From: an uncultured Flavobacteriaceae bacterium
GTDB lineage: Bacteria; Bacteroidota; Bacteroidia; Flavobacteriales; Flavobacteriaceae
Direction of reading: 5' to 3'
Length of the DNA stretch: 64,000 bases
NCBI GenBank assembly: GCA_938011315.1
Contig: CALLUG010000022.1
Span: 1-64,000, forward strand
In this document: positions 56,666 through 64,000 of the stretch, piece after piece
Layout of the letters: every line of letters starts with the position of its first letter
Position numbering within the stretch: the stretch's first letter is position 1
The notes under the pieces: generated by a model
Databases searched by the model: none
Seen by the model: the letters and a program-made list of their open reading frames with translations, nothing else
Told to the model about the DNA's origin: nothing
Translations under genes and position numbers: made by a program

Positions 56666-57748
56666 TCAGTTTCTTATGATTTTTTCTTGATGACTTATAG
56701 ACTCTTGATGTATAGCTTTAAAAACACGAAGAATAAACTCTTCGCTCAGGTTTTTGCTTTCACCTTGAAGGATCATTTTTCCTAAAATCTCGTTCCAACG
56801 CTTAGCCTGTAAAACAGCAACATTTTTAGTCTTTTTTAGGCTTCCTATATGATCTGCAATTTCCATACGTTTACCCAAAACCTCTATTAGCTGGTGGTCT
56901 ATAACGTCTATTTGTGTTCGAAGTGTATTTAGTTTATTTTTAAAGTCTATTTCGTGGTCAGTTTGCTTTCTAATCTTTAAATCTTCCATAAACTTAATTA
57001 GAGTTTTTGGTTTGATTTGCTGTGCTGCATCACTCCAGGCGTTGTCGGGGTCGTGGTGAGTTTCTATCATTAGGCCATCGTAATTTAAATCTAATGCGGT
57101 TTGGCAAAGATCAAAAATAATATCACGTCGTCCTGCAATGTGTGAGGGGTCTAAAATGAGAGGTAAATCTGGGAAACGATTTTGCAAATCGATAGCAATT
57201 TGCCATTCTGGGTTGTTACGATATCTTGTTTTTTCGTAAGTTGAAAACCCTCTATGTATCACCCCTATTTTTTTTATATCTGCGGTATAAAAACGTTCTA
57301 CTGCTCCTAGCCATAAAGCCAAATCTGGATTGACAGGGTTTTTTATTAACACTATTTTATCGGTTCCTTTAAGTGCGTTTGCAATATCTTGAACAATAAA
57401 AGGGCTTACTGTGGTTCTTGCACCAATCCATAAAACATCAATATCATGCTGTAAGGCTAAGTCTACGTGGTTGGGGCTTGCAACTTCTGTTGCCGTTAGC
57501 ATTCCTGTTTCTTGTTTTGCTTTTTGCAACCATTTTAAACCTAAGGCTCCTACGCCTTCAAAGTTACCTGGGCGTGTTCGTGGTTTCCATATTCCTGCAC
57601 GTAATACGGTGGCATCAGTATTTTTAAGTTGATGTGCTATTTGTAATACTTGTGCTTCTGTTTCGGCACTACAGGGCCCTGCAATAACTAATGGGTGATC
57701 TAGCTTAAAGTTAGTTAACCAAGTTCCTAATTGTTTGTCGTTTTTCAT
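56666..57748 (-). CDS. Bifunctional DAHP synthase / chorismate mutase (type II)
   Basis: 360 residues. Residues about 1-260 are DAHP synthase of the KDPG-aldolase-like class (PLVIAGPCSAET, LRAGIWKPRTRPGNFEGVG, LILDPSHIAGRRD), which joins PEP and erythrose 4-phosphate. Residues about 275-355 are an AroQ-type chorismate mutase (LRTQIDVIDHQLIEVLGKRMEIADHIG). The fusion provides both the entry step and the branch-point step to phenylalanine and tyrosine. It follows the aminotransferase by 79 bases on the minus strand. Confidence 0.93.
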   Translation of the reverse strand: MKNDKQLGTWLTNFKLDHPLVIAGPCSAETEAQVLQIAHQLKNTDATVLRAGIWKPRTRPGNFEGVGALGLKWLQKAKQETGMLTATEVASPNHVDLALQHDIDVLWIGARTTVSPFIVQDIANALKGTDKIVLIKNPVNPDLALWLGAVERFYTADIKKIGVIHRGFSTYEKTRYRNNPEWQIAIDLQNRFPDLPLILDPSHIAGRRDIIFDLCQTALDLNYDGLMIETHHDPDNAWSDAAQQIKPKTLIKFMEDLKIRKQTDHEIDFKNKLNTLRTQIDVIDHQLIEVLGKRMEIADHIGSLKKTKNVAVLQAKRWNEILGKMILQGESKNLSEEFILRVFKAIHQESISHQEKIIRN

Positions 57749-57827
57749 TTCAATAGTTTATTACTCTTTTTTAAGGAGCAAGGTTTTTGTAGTCGTTACT
57801 TTACATTATAAATAACTTATACAGGTT

Positions 57828-58985
57828 TTATTCTTTTTTTGTTATTCGCAGTATCGCTGCTTTTATATCTTCTGTGCTAGCACATAGAGACACTCTTATA
57901 TAGCCTTCGCCATTAGTTCCAAAAATTTCGCCTGGTGCAATAAAGATATTATAATCTCTAAGAATAGTGTTTACAAATTTTTTGGACGACTCCATTGCAT
58001 TAGGTAATTTTGCCCAAACAAATAAGCCTACTGTATTTGTATTATAAGTGCATTTTAGAGTATCTAATAACTGCCACACGAGTTGTTTTCTTTGTTTATA
58101 TATGTCGTTTAGATTTAAGTACCATTGTGAGGAACATTCCAAAGCTTTAATGGCCCCTTCTTGAATGCTATAAAACATTCCTGAGTCGATATTACTTTTT
58201 ACGTTTAGGATGTTAGCAATATAGTCTTGATTACCTAAAAGCATTCCTACGCGCCAGCCTGCCATATTAAAGGTTTTGCTTAACGAATTTAGTTCTAAAC
58301 ATAACTCTTTTGCACCGCGTACTTTTAAAATACTTAATGGAGAATTATTTAATATCAAACCATAAGGGTTATCATTTACGATTAAAATACCGTACTGCTT
58401 AGCAAAAGCAATTAAAGTTTCAAAAAACTGCTGTGTTGCTGTTGCTCCTGTTGGCATATGAGGATAATTAACCCACATTAGCTTTACCTTGCTTAAGTCT
58501 GTAGCTTCTAGTCGTTTTAAATTTGGCAACCAATTATTGTGCTTATCTAGGTTATAATAGCGTGGGGTAGCCCCTACCAATTTACTAATGGCGGTGTATG
58601 TAGGGTATCCAGGGTTAGGAATAAGTACCTCATCGCCCTGGTTAAGATACGTCATAGAAATGTGCATAACCCCTTCTTTACTGCCCATTAAGGGTAATAT
58701 TTCTGTCTCGGGGTTTAAGCTAACCCCAAATTTAGTTTTATAAAACTTCGCCATTGCTTCCCTAAGCTCTAAGCGACCTTGATAAGGTTGATATTTGTGA
58801 GCATTTGTATGGCTTAAACTTTGTGTAAGTGCTGTAACGACCTCTTGAGGGGGTTGTAAATCTGGACTCCCAATGGCTAGATTAATAATAGGCTTACCTT
58901 GAGTTTTTAATAGGTTAACTTCTTTTAGCTTTTTAGAAAAATAATATTCATCAATAGTAAGTAACCTATCTGCTGTTGGTATCAT
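57828..58985 (-). CDS. PLP-dependent class I/II aminotransferase (aromatic pathway)
   Basis: 385 residues of fold-type I aminotransferase. The PLP lysine is in SLSKTFNMAGWRVG (around residue 240), and the PLP aspartate lies in the NDNPYGLIL segment. In Flavobacteriia this gene usually sits between the prephenate dehydratase and prephenate dehydrogenase genes and makes phenylalanine or tyrosine from the keto acids. Here both of those genes are missing from the locus. A leader ORF and terminator hairpin lie upstream (separate entries). Confidence 0.87.
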   Translation of the reverse strand: MIPTADRLLTIDEYYFSKKLKEVNLLKTQGKPIINLAIGSPDLQPPQEVVTALTQSLSHTNAHKYQPYQGRLELREAMAKFYKTKFGVSLNPETEILPLMGSKEGVMHISMTYLNQGDEVLIPNPGYPTYTAISKLVGATPRYYNLDKHNNWLPNLKRLEATDLSKVKLMWVNYPHMPTGATATQQFFETLIAFAKQYGILIVNDNPYGLILNNSPLSILKVRGAKELCLELNSLSKTFNMAGWRVGMLLGNQDYIANILNVKSNIDSGMFYSIQEGAIKALECSSQWYLNLNDIYKQRKQLVWQLLDTLKCTYNTNTVGLFVWAKLPNAMESSKKFVNTILRDYNIFIAPGEIFGTNGEGYIRVSLCASTEDIKAAILRITKKE

Positions 58986-59022
58986 ATTTTTAATTCTGCT
59001 AATTGTAATTTGTACATAATGT

Positions 59023-59055
59023 AAAAAAGTCTCGACAAGATTACCGAGACTTTTT
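59023..59055 (-). terminator. Terminator-type hairpin in the leader of the aromatic operon
   Basis: On the minus strand AAAAAGTCTCG pairs perfectly with CGAGACTTTTT around ten bases and continues into a T run. It ends 37 bases before the aminotransferase ATG. No gene upstream on either strand needs it as an ordinary terminator, so a role in attenuation is likely. Confidence 0.7.
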
Positions 59056-59092
59056 GTAAATTAATAACTTAAAAAATTAATACCACAGCATC

Positions 59093-59155
59093 TCATACTC
59101 TTTTTAGCAAAAAGAGCATAAGCCATTTATGGTACATCATTTGCATGTTTTGCAT
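59093..59155 (-). CDS. Putative 20-codon leader peptide of the aromatic operon
   Basis: ATG at 59155 to TGA at 59093 encodes 20 residues: five methionines, single Tyr, Trp and Phe, and several leucines, ending LLKRV. The terminator hairpin starts 37 bases after its stop. An additional hairpin (CTCTTTTT-AGC-AAAAAGAG in plus-strand sense, 59098-59116) overlaps its last codons. This layout (leader ORF, alternative stem, terminator, structural genes) is the general plan of ribosome-mediated attenuation. The weak run of aromatic codons keeps confidence moderate. Confidence 0.45.
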   Translation of the reverse strand: MQNMQMMYHKWLMLFLLKRV

Positions 59156-59260
59156 AGTGTTGCTAAGGTAATTAATAAATTGAAAAAATAAAATATTACA
59201 GCCTTTTTTTTAGTTATATACAAATTTTAAATTCTTATTTTTACCAAAACAAGCATAAAT

Positions 59261-60157
59261 ATGTCTATTAATGTAGAAAATATTAGTAAAACTTACGACA
59301 CCCAAAAAGCACTTAATAAGGTATCTTTTAAGATTGAAACACCAGAGGTCGTTGGGTTTTTAGGCCCTAATGGTGCTGGGAAATCTACAATGATGAAAAT
59401 TTTAACAACTTATGTTAGTGCTAATGAGGGCCATGCAGAGGTAAACGGCTTTAATATCCTAACCCAAGCCAAAGCGGTTCAAAAAAGCGTTGGGTATTTG
59501 CCAGAGCACAACCCTTTATATCCAGAAATGTATGTTAGAGAGTATCTGCAATTTAATGCAAACATTTATGGCGTAGAAAAACAACGCATAGAGGAGGTTA
59601 TTACGCTTACAGGTTTAGCCCCAGAGGCTCATAAAAAAATTGATCAACTCTCTAAAGGCTATCGTCAGCGAGTAGGCTTGGCTAATGCCTTACTGCACAA
59701 TCCTGATGTTTTAATTTTGGACGAACCTACAACAGGCTTAGATCCTAACCAGTTGGTAGATATTAGAGCACTTATAAAAACTATAGGTAAAGAAAAAACG
59801 GTACTCCTATCAACACATATTATGCAAGAGGTTGAAGCAGTGTGCGATCGTGTAATTATTATTAATAAAGGTGAAATTGTTGCCGATAAAAACCTACAAA
59901 AATTACGTGAAGGTAATGCCCAAACAGTTATTGTAGAGTTTGATTACCGCGTAGAGGAAGCTTTTTTAAGACGGTTACCCAAGGCTACAGCGGTAAAAAA
60001 CACTTATGGTTTTGTTTATGAAATTACTTTCTCCGCAACTAAGGATATGCGCTCTTATGTTTTTGATTTTGCCCACGATAATCAATTAAAAATACTACAA
60101 CTTAACCAAAAAAACACGAGTTTAGAAACCTTATTTAGGGAATTAACTACAGAGTGA
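59261..60157 (+). CDS. gldA: Gliding motility ABC transporter ATP-binding subunit GldA
   Basis: 298 residues. Walker A is GPNGAGKS near residue 34, the signature is LSKGYRQRVGLANALL, Walker B is VLILDEPTTGLDPNQL, and the H-loop is LSTHIMQEV. The chain agrees throughout with my memory of F. johnsoniae GldA, including PEHNPLYPEMYVREYLQFNA. GldA works with the membrane proteins GldF and GldG in gliding-associated export; those genes are not adjacent here. The stop lies two bases from the convergent GIN-domain gene. Confidence 0.9.
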   Translation: MSINVENISKTYDTQKALNKVSFKIETPEVVGFLGPNGAGKSTMMKILTTYVSANEGHAEVNGFNILTQAKAVQKSVGYLPEHNPLYPEMYVREYLQFNANIYGVEKQRIEEVITLTGLAPEAHKKIDQLSKGYRQRVGLANALLHNPDVLILDEPTTGLDPNQLVDIRALIKTIGKEKTVLLSTHIMQEVEAVCDRVIIINKGEIVADKNLQKLREGNAQTVIVEFDYRVEEAFLRRLPKATAVKNTYGFVYEITFSATKDMRSYVFDFAHDNQLKILQLNQKNTSLETLFRELTTE

Positions 60158-60159
60158 GC

Positions 60160-60906
60160 TTATTCAAAAATTAATCGCCCTCTAAAACGCTCTTCTACTT
60201 CAACAAAAGGTGGAGTGTTAACTAATATAACATCGCCTACGTTTACAATACTACCTGTTACAGAGGCTTGAGGGTTTATAACAATATCATTACTAGCACG
60301 ATGAAATACACTTACATCCTCTGCTACTAAGTTTCGCCCTTCAAACCTGCTTGACCCGCCTACAAAGTTAACATTAAGCGCATTTACCATTCCTTCAATA
60401 AAGAAAAAGGAACTTCCATTAGAAACTACTATTAGATTACTTGAATTAATTTGAAGTCTAAAATCGCCTACTGTAAAACTCCCTGGAGCGTTAAAATCTT
60501 CTGATAATAAGCTTATGTTTTCATAATTTAAAATTCCATTCGATGAAATATCAAACTGTGTTGAGCTTCGTATTTCTGTAATATTTGGTGCTGTTACAAA
60601 AGCTCTAGTTAATCCAAAATCTCTCACAAAGTTACAGGTATTATTATCTGTAAGCTGTAGTTGATTATCCTGTACAGTAACCTCAACATCGTTTAGTAAG
60701 TTTTCTCCTGTCTCTATTAGCACCTCAAAGTTTGGACCTTCTGTTAAGACAAGTTCTACATCGCGATTAACCAAAATTCTACTAAAAGGAATTACATCAA
60801 AGCGTTGCTGTATTATCGTTCCAGAAGTTTGAAAACAGTCGTTAGCATCTTCGCTATTACAAGCAAAACTTAGCAGTATTAAAATGCTGTATTGTATTTT
60901 TTTCAT
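60160..60906 (-). CDS. GIN domain (DUF2807) lipoprotein
   Basis: 248 residues. The signal MKKIQYSILILLSFAC ends at Cys16, a lipoprotein-type site. The mature part is a right-handed beta-helix-like GIN domain (VNRDVELVLTEGPNFEVLIE, LQLTDNNTCN, ISSNGILNYENISL). The domain occurs in many putative auto-transporter adhesins and head-domain proteins of Bacteroidota; function is undefined. It lies 5 bases after the acyloxyacyl hydrolase gene and is probably cotranscribed. Confidence 0.88.
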   Translation of the reverse strand: MKKIQYSILILLSFACNSEDANDCFQTSGTIIQQRFDVIPFSRILVNRDVELVLTEGPNFEVLIETGENLLNDVEVTVQDNQLQLTDNNTCNFVRDFGLTRAFVTAPNITEIRSSTQFDISSNGILNYENISLLSEDFNAPGSFTVGDFRLQINSSNLIVVSNGSSFFFIEGMVNALNVNFVGGSSRFEGRNLVAEDVSVFHRASNDIVINPQASVTGSIVNVGDVILVNTPPFVEVEERFRGRLIFE

Positions 60907-60911
60907 TGTAT

Positions 60912-62033
60912 TTATAATCTAATTCCAACGCCAAACTCAACAGCCTCTGCTCTTGCACCGTGGGCTTTTAAGGTTACTGCGCCAAATATTTTTTTTCCAA
61001 AGTAATGTTTAAAGCCTACTCGTATGTAAGTTCGACTTTCAAAATCGAATGGGTAATATACATAATATCCTAATTGTGTTACAATGGATAGTTTGTTTAT
61101 AAATAATTCGTGACCTACAAATAAGCCAACGCGTTTATAATCGGCATTAGGATCTTGATTTCTTTCTGGAAAGGCTGTGCCTTCAAACAAAATAAGTTCT
61201 TCCAAAAATTTGGAAAAAAAGGCATCAACTCCAAATTGAACTGCGCTTTTATGCGAAAGTCGTTTGTCTGCATACGCCGATAAAATATAAAATGGAAATT
61301 GACCACTACCTATAATATCACTTTCATTAACGCCGCTTCTAAATGCAAAATTATATTTTATGGGCTCTCTATACTTTTCTTTAGCCTTATCATCTTTTAT
61401 ATATTCTTTGTCTTGGCTATCTAAGTTATACGTAAGACCAACATTAAGTGCTAGGGTGTTTGTACTCCCATTAGGGGCTCTTACATTAGCATTGGAATAG
61501 TGAATTAAAGAAAGTCCTGCTTGTATTCCAAATACATTAAAAATACGTTCTTTTTTGTAATTTAATAAAATATAAGTGCTGCTTAAAATATCGGAACCAA
61601 ATGCTACATTGTTCGGGTTGTTTATTTTATTAAATGGATTGGTAGTATAGGCTAACCCTTGCCCTATCCTAAAGAGTAAGTGACGTTTAAAAAAATAAAA
61701 GTTATAATGTGCATATAGTGCATAGTTGTTTCCGAGTGTTGGATTTTTTAAATTTTGAAAGCTAAAGGAAACACCATAATCTGGATAGTTGTAACGTTGT
61801 TGCCAAAGTTTTTCTCCAAAAGTCTTTTTGTTCCACCCAATAATTGTGCCTTCTGGCTGACCAGTAATTAGGCGTAAAATACTATCGTCGTGCAACGCTA
61901 TAGTACCCTTAAAGTAATTAACGTCTATAAAGGATGATTTTTGTTTTTCTTGAGAAAAACTAAAACCAAAAACTATTAAAACGCTATAGCAGATGTACTT
62001 TTTGATAAACTTAGGGAGTAAACAACAAAACAT
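60912..62033 (-). CDS. Outer-membrane acyloxyacyl hydrolase, PagL-like
   Basis: 373 residues. A signal peptide occupies about 10-27 (KKYICYSVLIVFGFSFSQ). The rest is a beta barrel with alternating aromatic strands. The active-site motif HYSNANVRAPN, near residue 180, matches the H-x-S-N-x-N/G site of the PagL lipid A 3-O-deacylase family. It would remove an ester-linked acyl chain from lipid A. At 373 residues it is twice the size of PagL because of extra strands, as is usual for the Bacteroidota branch. The last residues form a typical barrel strand. Confidence 0.8.
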   Translation of the reverse strand: MFCCLLPKFIKKYICYSVLIVFGFSFSQEKQKSSFIDVNYFKGTIALHDDSILRLITGQPEGTIIGWNKKTFGEKLWQQRYNYPDYGVSFSFQNLKNPTLGNNYALYAHYNFYFFKRHLLFRIGQGLAYTTNPFNKINNPNNVAFGSDILSSTYILLNYKKERIFNVFGIQAGLSLIHYSNANVRAPNGSTNTLALNVGLTYNLDSQDKEYIKDDKAKEKYREPIKYNFAFRSGVNESDIIGSGQFPFYILSAYADKRLSHKSAVQFGVDAFFSKFLEELILFEGTAFPERNQDPNADYKRVGLFVGHELFINKLSIVTQLGYYVYYPFDFESRTYIRVGFKHYFGKKIFGAVTLKAHGARAEAVEFGVGIRL

Positions 62034-62126
62034 GGGCGCAAAAATAGAAGAATATTTATGATTGCGGTTAAACCGATAATAAGTTTTGCTTAGAGTGCTA
62101 TTAATCTAAAAAAAACATGCTTTTAA

Positions 62127-62456
62127 CTACACTTCTGGTGCAATTTTTAGTTCTAATCCTTCTAGGTCTGCTGTGATTGGTATTTGGCAACTCAATCTAC
62201 TCTTTTCTTTAACATTAAATGCTTCAGATAGCATAGCCTCTTCTTCATCGTCCATTGGCTCAAGTTTGTGATTGGATATAATATAGCATTGACAAGATGC
62301 ACACATTACCATCCCTCCACACACTCCAATAGTGCCCTCTGGAGCTAGCTCAAACGATCGGATTACCTCCATAAGGTTCATCCCCATATCTGTTGGTGCA
62401 TTTATACTATGGGTCTTTCCGTTTCGGTCGGTTATTTTTATTTTTACATCACTCAT
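62127..62456 (-). CDS. 2Fe-2S ferredoxin, adrenodoxin type
   Basis: 109 residues. The cysteine pattern C-x5-C-x2-C in GVCGGMVMCASC, with the fourth cysteine in RLSCQIPI, is that of vertebrate-like adrenodoxins. It is encoded 16 bases downstream of its likely reductase on the same strand. It would take electrons from that flavoprotein and pass them to an oxygenase or other acceptor not present in this window. Confidence 0.92.
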   Translation of the reverse strand: MSDVKIKITDRNGKTHSINAPTDMGMNLMEVIRSFELAPEGTIGVCGGMVMCASCQCYIISNHKLEPMDDEEEAMLSEAFNVKEKSRLSCQIPITADLEGLELKIAPEV

Positions 62457-62472
62457 TTTTAACTTAGTTTTC

Positions 62473-63525
62473 CTATTCGATTGCTTTTACAACAGCTTTA
62501 GGTGCTTGTTTACGTGTGCCATCAAAACCATCAACTCCGCTAACTGTGGTATATTTTAAAACATATTTTTTTCCTGGGTTAATAATTTTATAAGCGGCTT
62601 GACACATTAAAGTAGCTTCGTGAAATCCACAAAGAATAAGTTTTAATTTTCCTGGATATGTATTTACATCACCGATGGCAAAAACTCCTGGAATATTAGT
62701 TTGGTAGTCTAGTGTATTGTCTACCTTAATAGCGTTTTTTTCTATATCTAACCCCCAATTAGCAATTGGACCTAATTTTGGAGATAATCCAAACAGTGGC
62801 AAAAAGTTGTCAACTTGCAGCAACGATGTTTCGTTATTTTTTTCTATAATAATACCCTCTAAGCTTTGTTTGCCTTTAAGGCCTACAACCTCAGCAGGCG
62901 TAATAAGGTTAATTTTACCTTGTGTTTTTAATTCTTGTACTTTTTCTACAGAGTCTAAAGCACCTCTAAACTCATGTCTTCGATGTATTAAGGTTACTTG
63001 GGAAGCAATATTTGTTAAAAAAATAGCCCAGTCTAAAGCAGAATCTCCACCACCAGCAATGGCTACTTTTTTGTTTTTATAAATTTCTGGATTTTTTATA
63101 AAATACGCCACCCCATTATCCTCATACTTTTGCAAGTCATTTAACTGAGGTTTCCGAGGTTCAAAGCTACCTAATCCACCTGCTATTGCAACTACAGGTG
63201 CATGATGCTTTGTTCCTTTATTGGTGGTAACAATAAAAGTACCGTCGTTTTGTTTTTGTATCGTTTCGGCACGTTCGCCAAGTGTAAATCCTGGTTCAAA
63301 CTGTTTGCCTTGCTCTAACAAATTGCGCGTTAAGTCTCCTGCTAAAATTTCTGGAAATCCTGGGATATCATAAATAGGCTTTTTAGGGTATATCTCAGAA
63401 CATTGGCCGCCAGCTTGGGGTAGGGCATCAATTAAATGACATTTTAGTTTTAATAAGCCTGCTTCAAAAACAGTAAATAATCCTGTTGGGCCTGCTCCAA
63501 TTATTAATATATCGGTTTTTATCAT
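62473..63525 (-). CDS. Ferredoxin--NADP reductase, thioredoxin-reductase-like
   Basis: 350 residues from the ATG at 63525. The FAD motif is ILIIGAGPTGLFTVFEAG, the NADPH motif is VAIAGGGDSALDWA, and the C-terminal FAD contact is GVFAIGDVNTYPGK. It lacks the CxxC of thioredoxin reductases, so it belongs to the FNR branch typical of Firmicutes and Bacteroidota. An in-frame ATG at 63558 would add 11 residues. The promoter at 63594-63623 fits either start. The ferredoxin gene follows directly. Confidence 0.92.
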   Translation of the reverse strand: MIKTDILIIGAGPTGLFTVFEAGLLKLKCHLIDALPQAGGQCSEIYPKKPIYDIPGFPEILAGDLTRNLLEQGKQFEPGFTLGERAETIQKQNDGTFIVTTNKGTKHHAPVVAIAGGLGSFEPRKPQLNDLQKYEDNGVAYFIKNPEIYKNKKVAIAGGGDSALDWAIFLTNIASQVTLIHRRHEFRGALDSVEKVQELKTQGKINLITPAEVVGLKGKQSLEGIIIEKNNETSLLQVDNFLPLFGLSPKLGPIANWGLDIEKNAIKVDNTLDYQTNIPGVFAIGDVNTYPGKLKLILCGFHEATLMCQAAYKIINPGKKYVLKYTTVSGVDGFDGTRKQAPKAVVKAIE

Positions 63526-63593
63526 TTTACTTTCTTTAGCAACTAAGTTTAACAACATATAGCTTTTTTGTTAAGACTATACTTGCAATAAGG

Positions 63594-63623
63594 CAAATTT
63601 ACGCTTATAAGCGCATCATACAA
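63594..63623 (-). promoter_or_regulatory. Promoter of the ferredoxin reductase-ferredoxin operon
   Basis: On the minus strand TTG at 63623-63621, a 19-bp spacer and TAAATTTG at 63601-63594, a full match to the flavobacterial consensus. The ATG at 63525 lies about 68 bases beyond the box. Confidence 0.65.
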
Positions 63624-63757
63624 AATAACAGATATACATTATGTCATTTTCGTAACTTATTCAAAAAAAACAAATGTGTTAATTACCGTTTATTTAACGT
63701 TATTTTTGAAGTGTATGTTATATATTTAATATTTTAATAATTTTAACAACTATAATT

Positions 63758-64000
63758 ATGAACCTAAACGATATTTTACTTCCTGAGTTTGAACAAGAAA
63801 TGACTACAACAAGGCATATCTTAAATAACTTATCGGATGATTTTTTTGCCTTCAAGCCCCACGAAAAATCTATGAGTACTCAAGATCTTGCTAATCATAT
63901 TGCTGATATTCCAAAATGGGTTAATGTTACTTTAGAACAAGAGGAGCTAGATTTTGCAACAGAAGGTTTCAGCCCTTCAAATTTAAGTTCTAAACAAGAC
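63758..64000 (+). CDS. DinB family protein, 3' end outside window
   Basis: 81 codons are visible from the ATG at 63758 to the window edge. The N-terminus (LLPEFEQEMTTTRHILNNLSDDFFAFKPHEKSMSTQDLANHIADIP) follows the four-helix DinB pattern, with the first metal-ligand histidine in the LANHI segment. DinB-like proteins are metal-dependent thiol S-transferases or damage-induced hydrolases; the specific role is unknown. TATTTTTG at 63701-63708 is a weak -7 candidate. Confidence 0.8.
   Translation, partial: MNLNDILLPEFEQEMTTTRHILNNLSDDFFAFKPHEKSMSTQDLANHIADIPKWVNVTLEQEELDFATEGFSPSNLSSKQD

Noticed and set aside
59261-60157. gldA-gldF-gldG operon
   Set aside because: Only gldA is here; the neighbours are an unrelated convergent gene and the aromatic operon leader.
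62039-62046. TATTTTTG just upstream of the acyloxyacyl hydrolase gene
   Set aside because: It lies six bases from the only start codon, which would make the mRNA leaderless, and it has no TTG partner.
1-64000. CRISPR arrays, rRNA operons or prophage genes
   Set aside because: No array of regularly spaced repeats, no rRNA-like sequence and no phage structural or integrase genes were found.

Overview
The window reads as chromosomal DNA of a marine-type member of the Flavobacteriaceae (Bacteroidota). The evidence is low GC, very long FtsZ and MraY forms, a GldA gliding protein, a type IX-secretion style surface protein, promoters of the Bacteroidota TTG / TAnnTTTG type, few Shine-Dalgarno sites, and a dcw cluster in flavobacterial order. 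There is no plasmid, phage, CRISPR array or intact insertion sequence. Nearly everything is core genome with small accessory patches.

Layout: 1-2722 (minus) holds the N-terminal 907 residues of a large secreted beta-propeller protein with thrombospondin type 3 repeats, cut by the window edge. At 2988-9164 are rpoN, a GNAT acetyltransferase translationally coupled to an aspartate kinase, an OlsF-like two-domain aminolipid synthase, cvpA and a small conserved hypothetical; der follows at 9361. At 10675-17954 (minus) six tightly packed genes encode an FAD oxidoreductase, a membrane polyferredoxin, an exported eight-repeat MORN-like protein and three glycosyltransferases. This is the least explained multi-gene unit in the window. 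At 18270-20276 are a MazG-like pyrophosphohydrolase, mnmD and an SDR epimerase.

The division and cell wall cluster runs on the minus strand from 36441 down to 20369: mraZ, rsmH, ftsL, ftsI, murE, mraY, murD, ftsW, murG, murC, ftsQ, ftsA, ftsZ, yqeY and then tRNA-Arg(UCG). Upstream of mraZ are three AAAGTG boxes at exact 10-bp spacing next to a TAATTTTG element, which looks like an autoregulatory MraZ operator. Plus-strand genes at 36760-39846 encode an alpha/beta hydrolase, EngB and MlaE/MlaF. The following 1-kb gap (39847-40868) contains a decayed Fic_N/Fic gene. Then come recX, gpsA, an S66 carboxypeptidase, metG and an M28 peptidase.

At 47267-50660 is a small haem patch: an AraC regulator, a membrane-anchored haem-binding protein and two paralogous lipoproteins of the cytochrome P460 family, one with an extra CxxCH domain. 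At 50853-54018 is the DUF3098-uppP-truB group and a TerB-like gene. Two copies of a short inverted-repeat element flank the TerB-like gene, and a third, minimal copy lies at 20274. A large secreted MG2-type protein follows. At 56666-58985 is a reduced aromatic amino acid operon (aminotransferase plus DAHP synthase-chorismate mutase). A 20-codon leader ORF and a terminator hairpin precede it, so attenuation is a candidate mechanism. The window ends with gldA, a GIN-domain lipoprotein, a PagL-like acyloxyacyl hydrolase, a 2Fe-2S ferredoxin with its reductase, and the start of a DinB-family gene.
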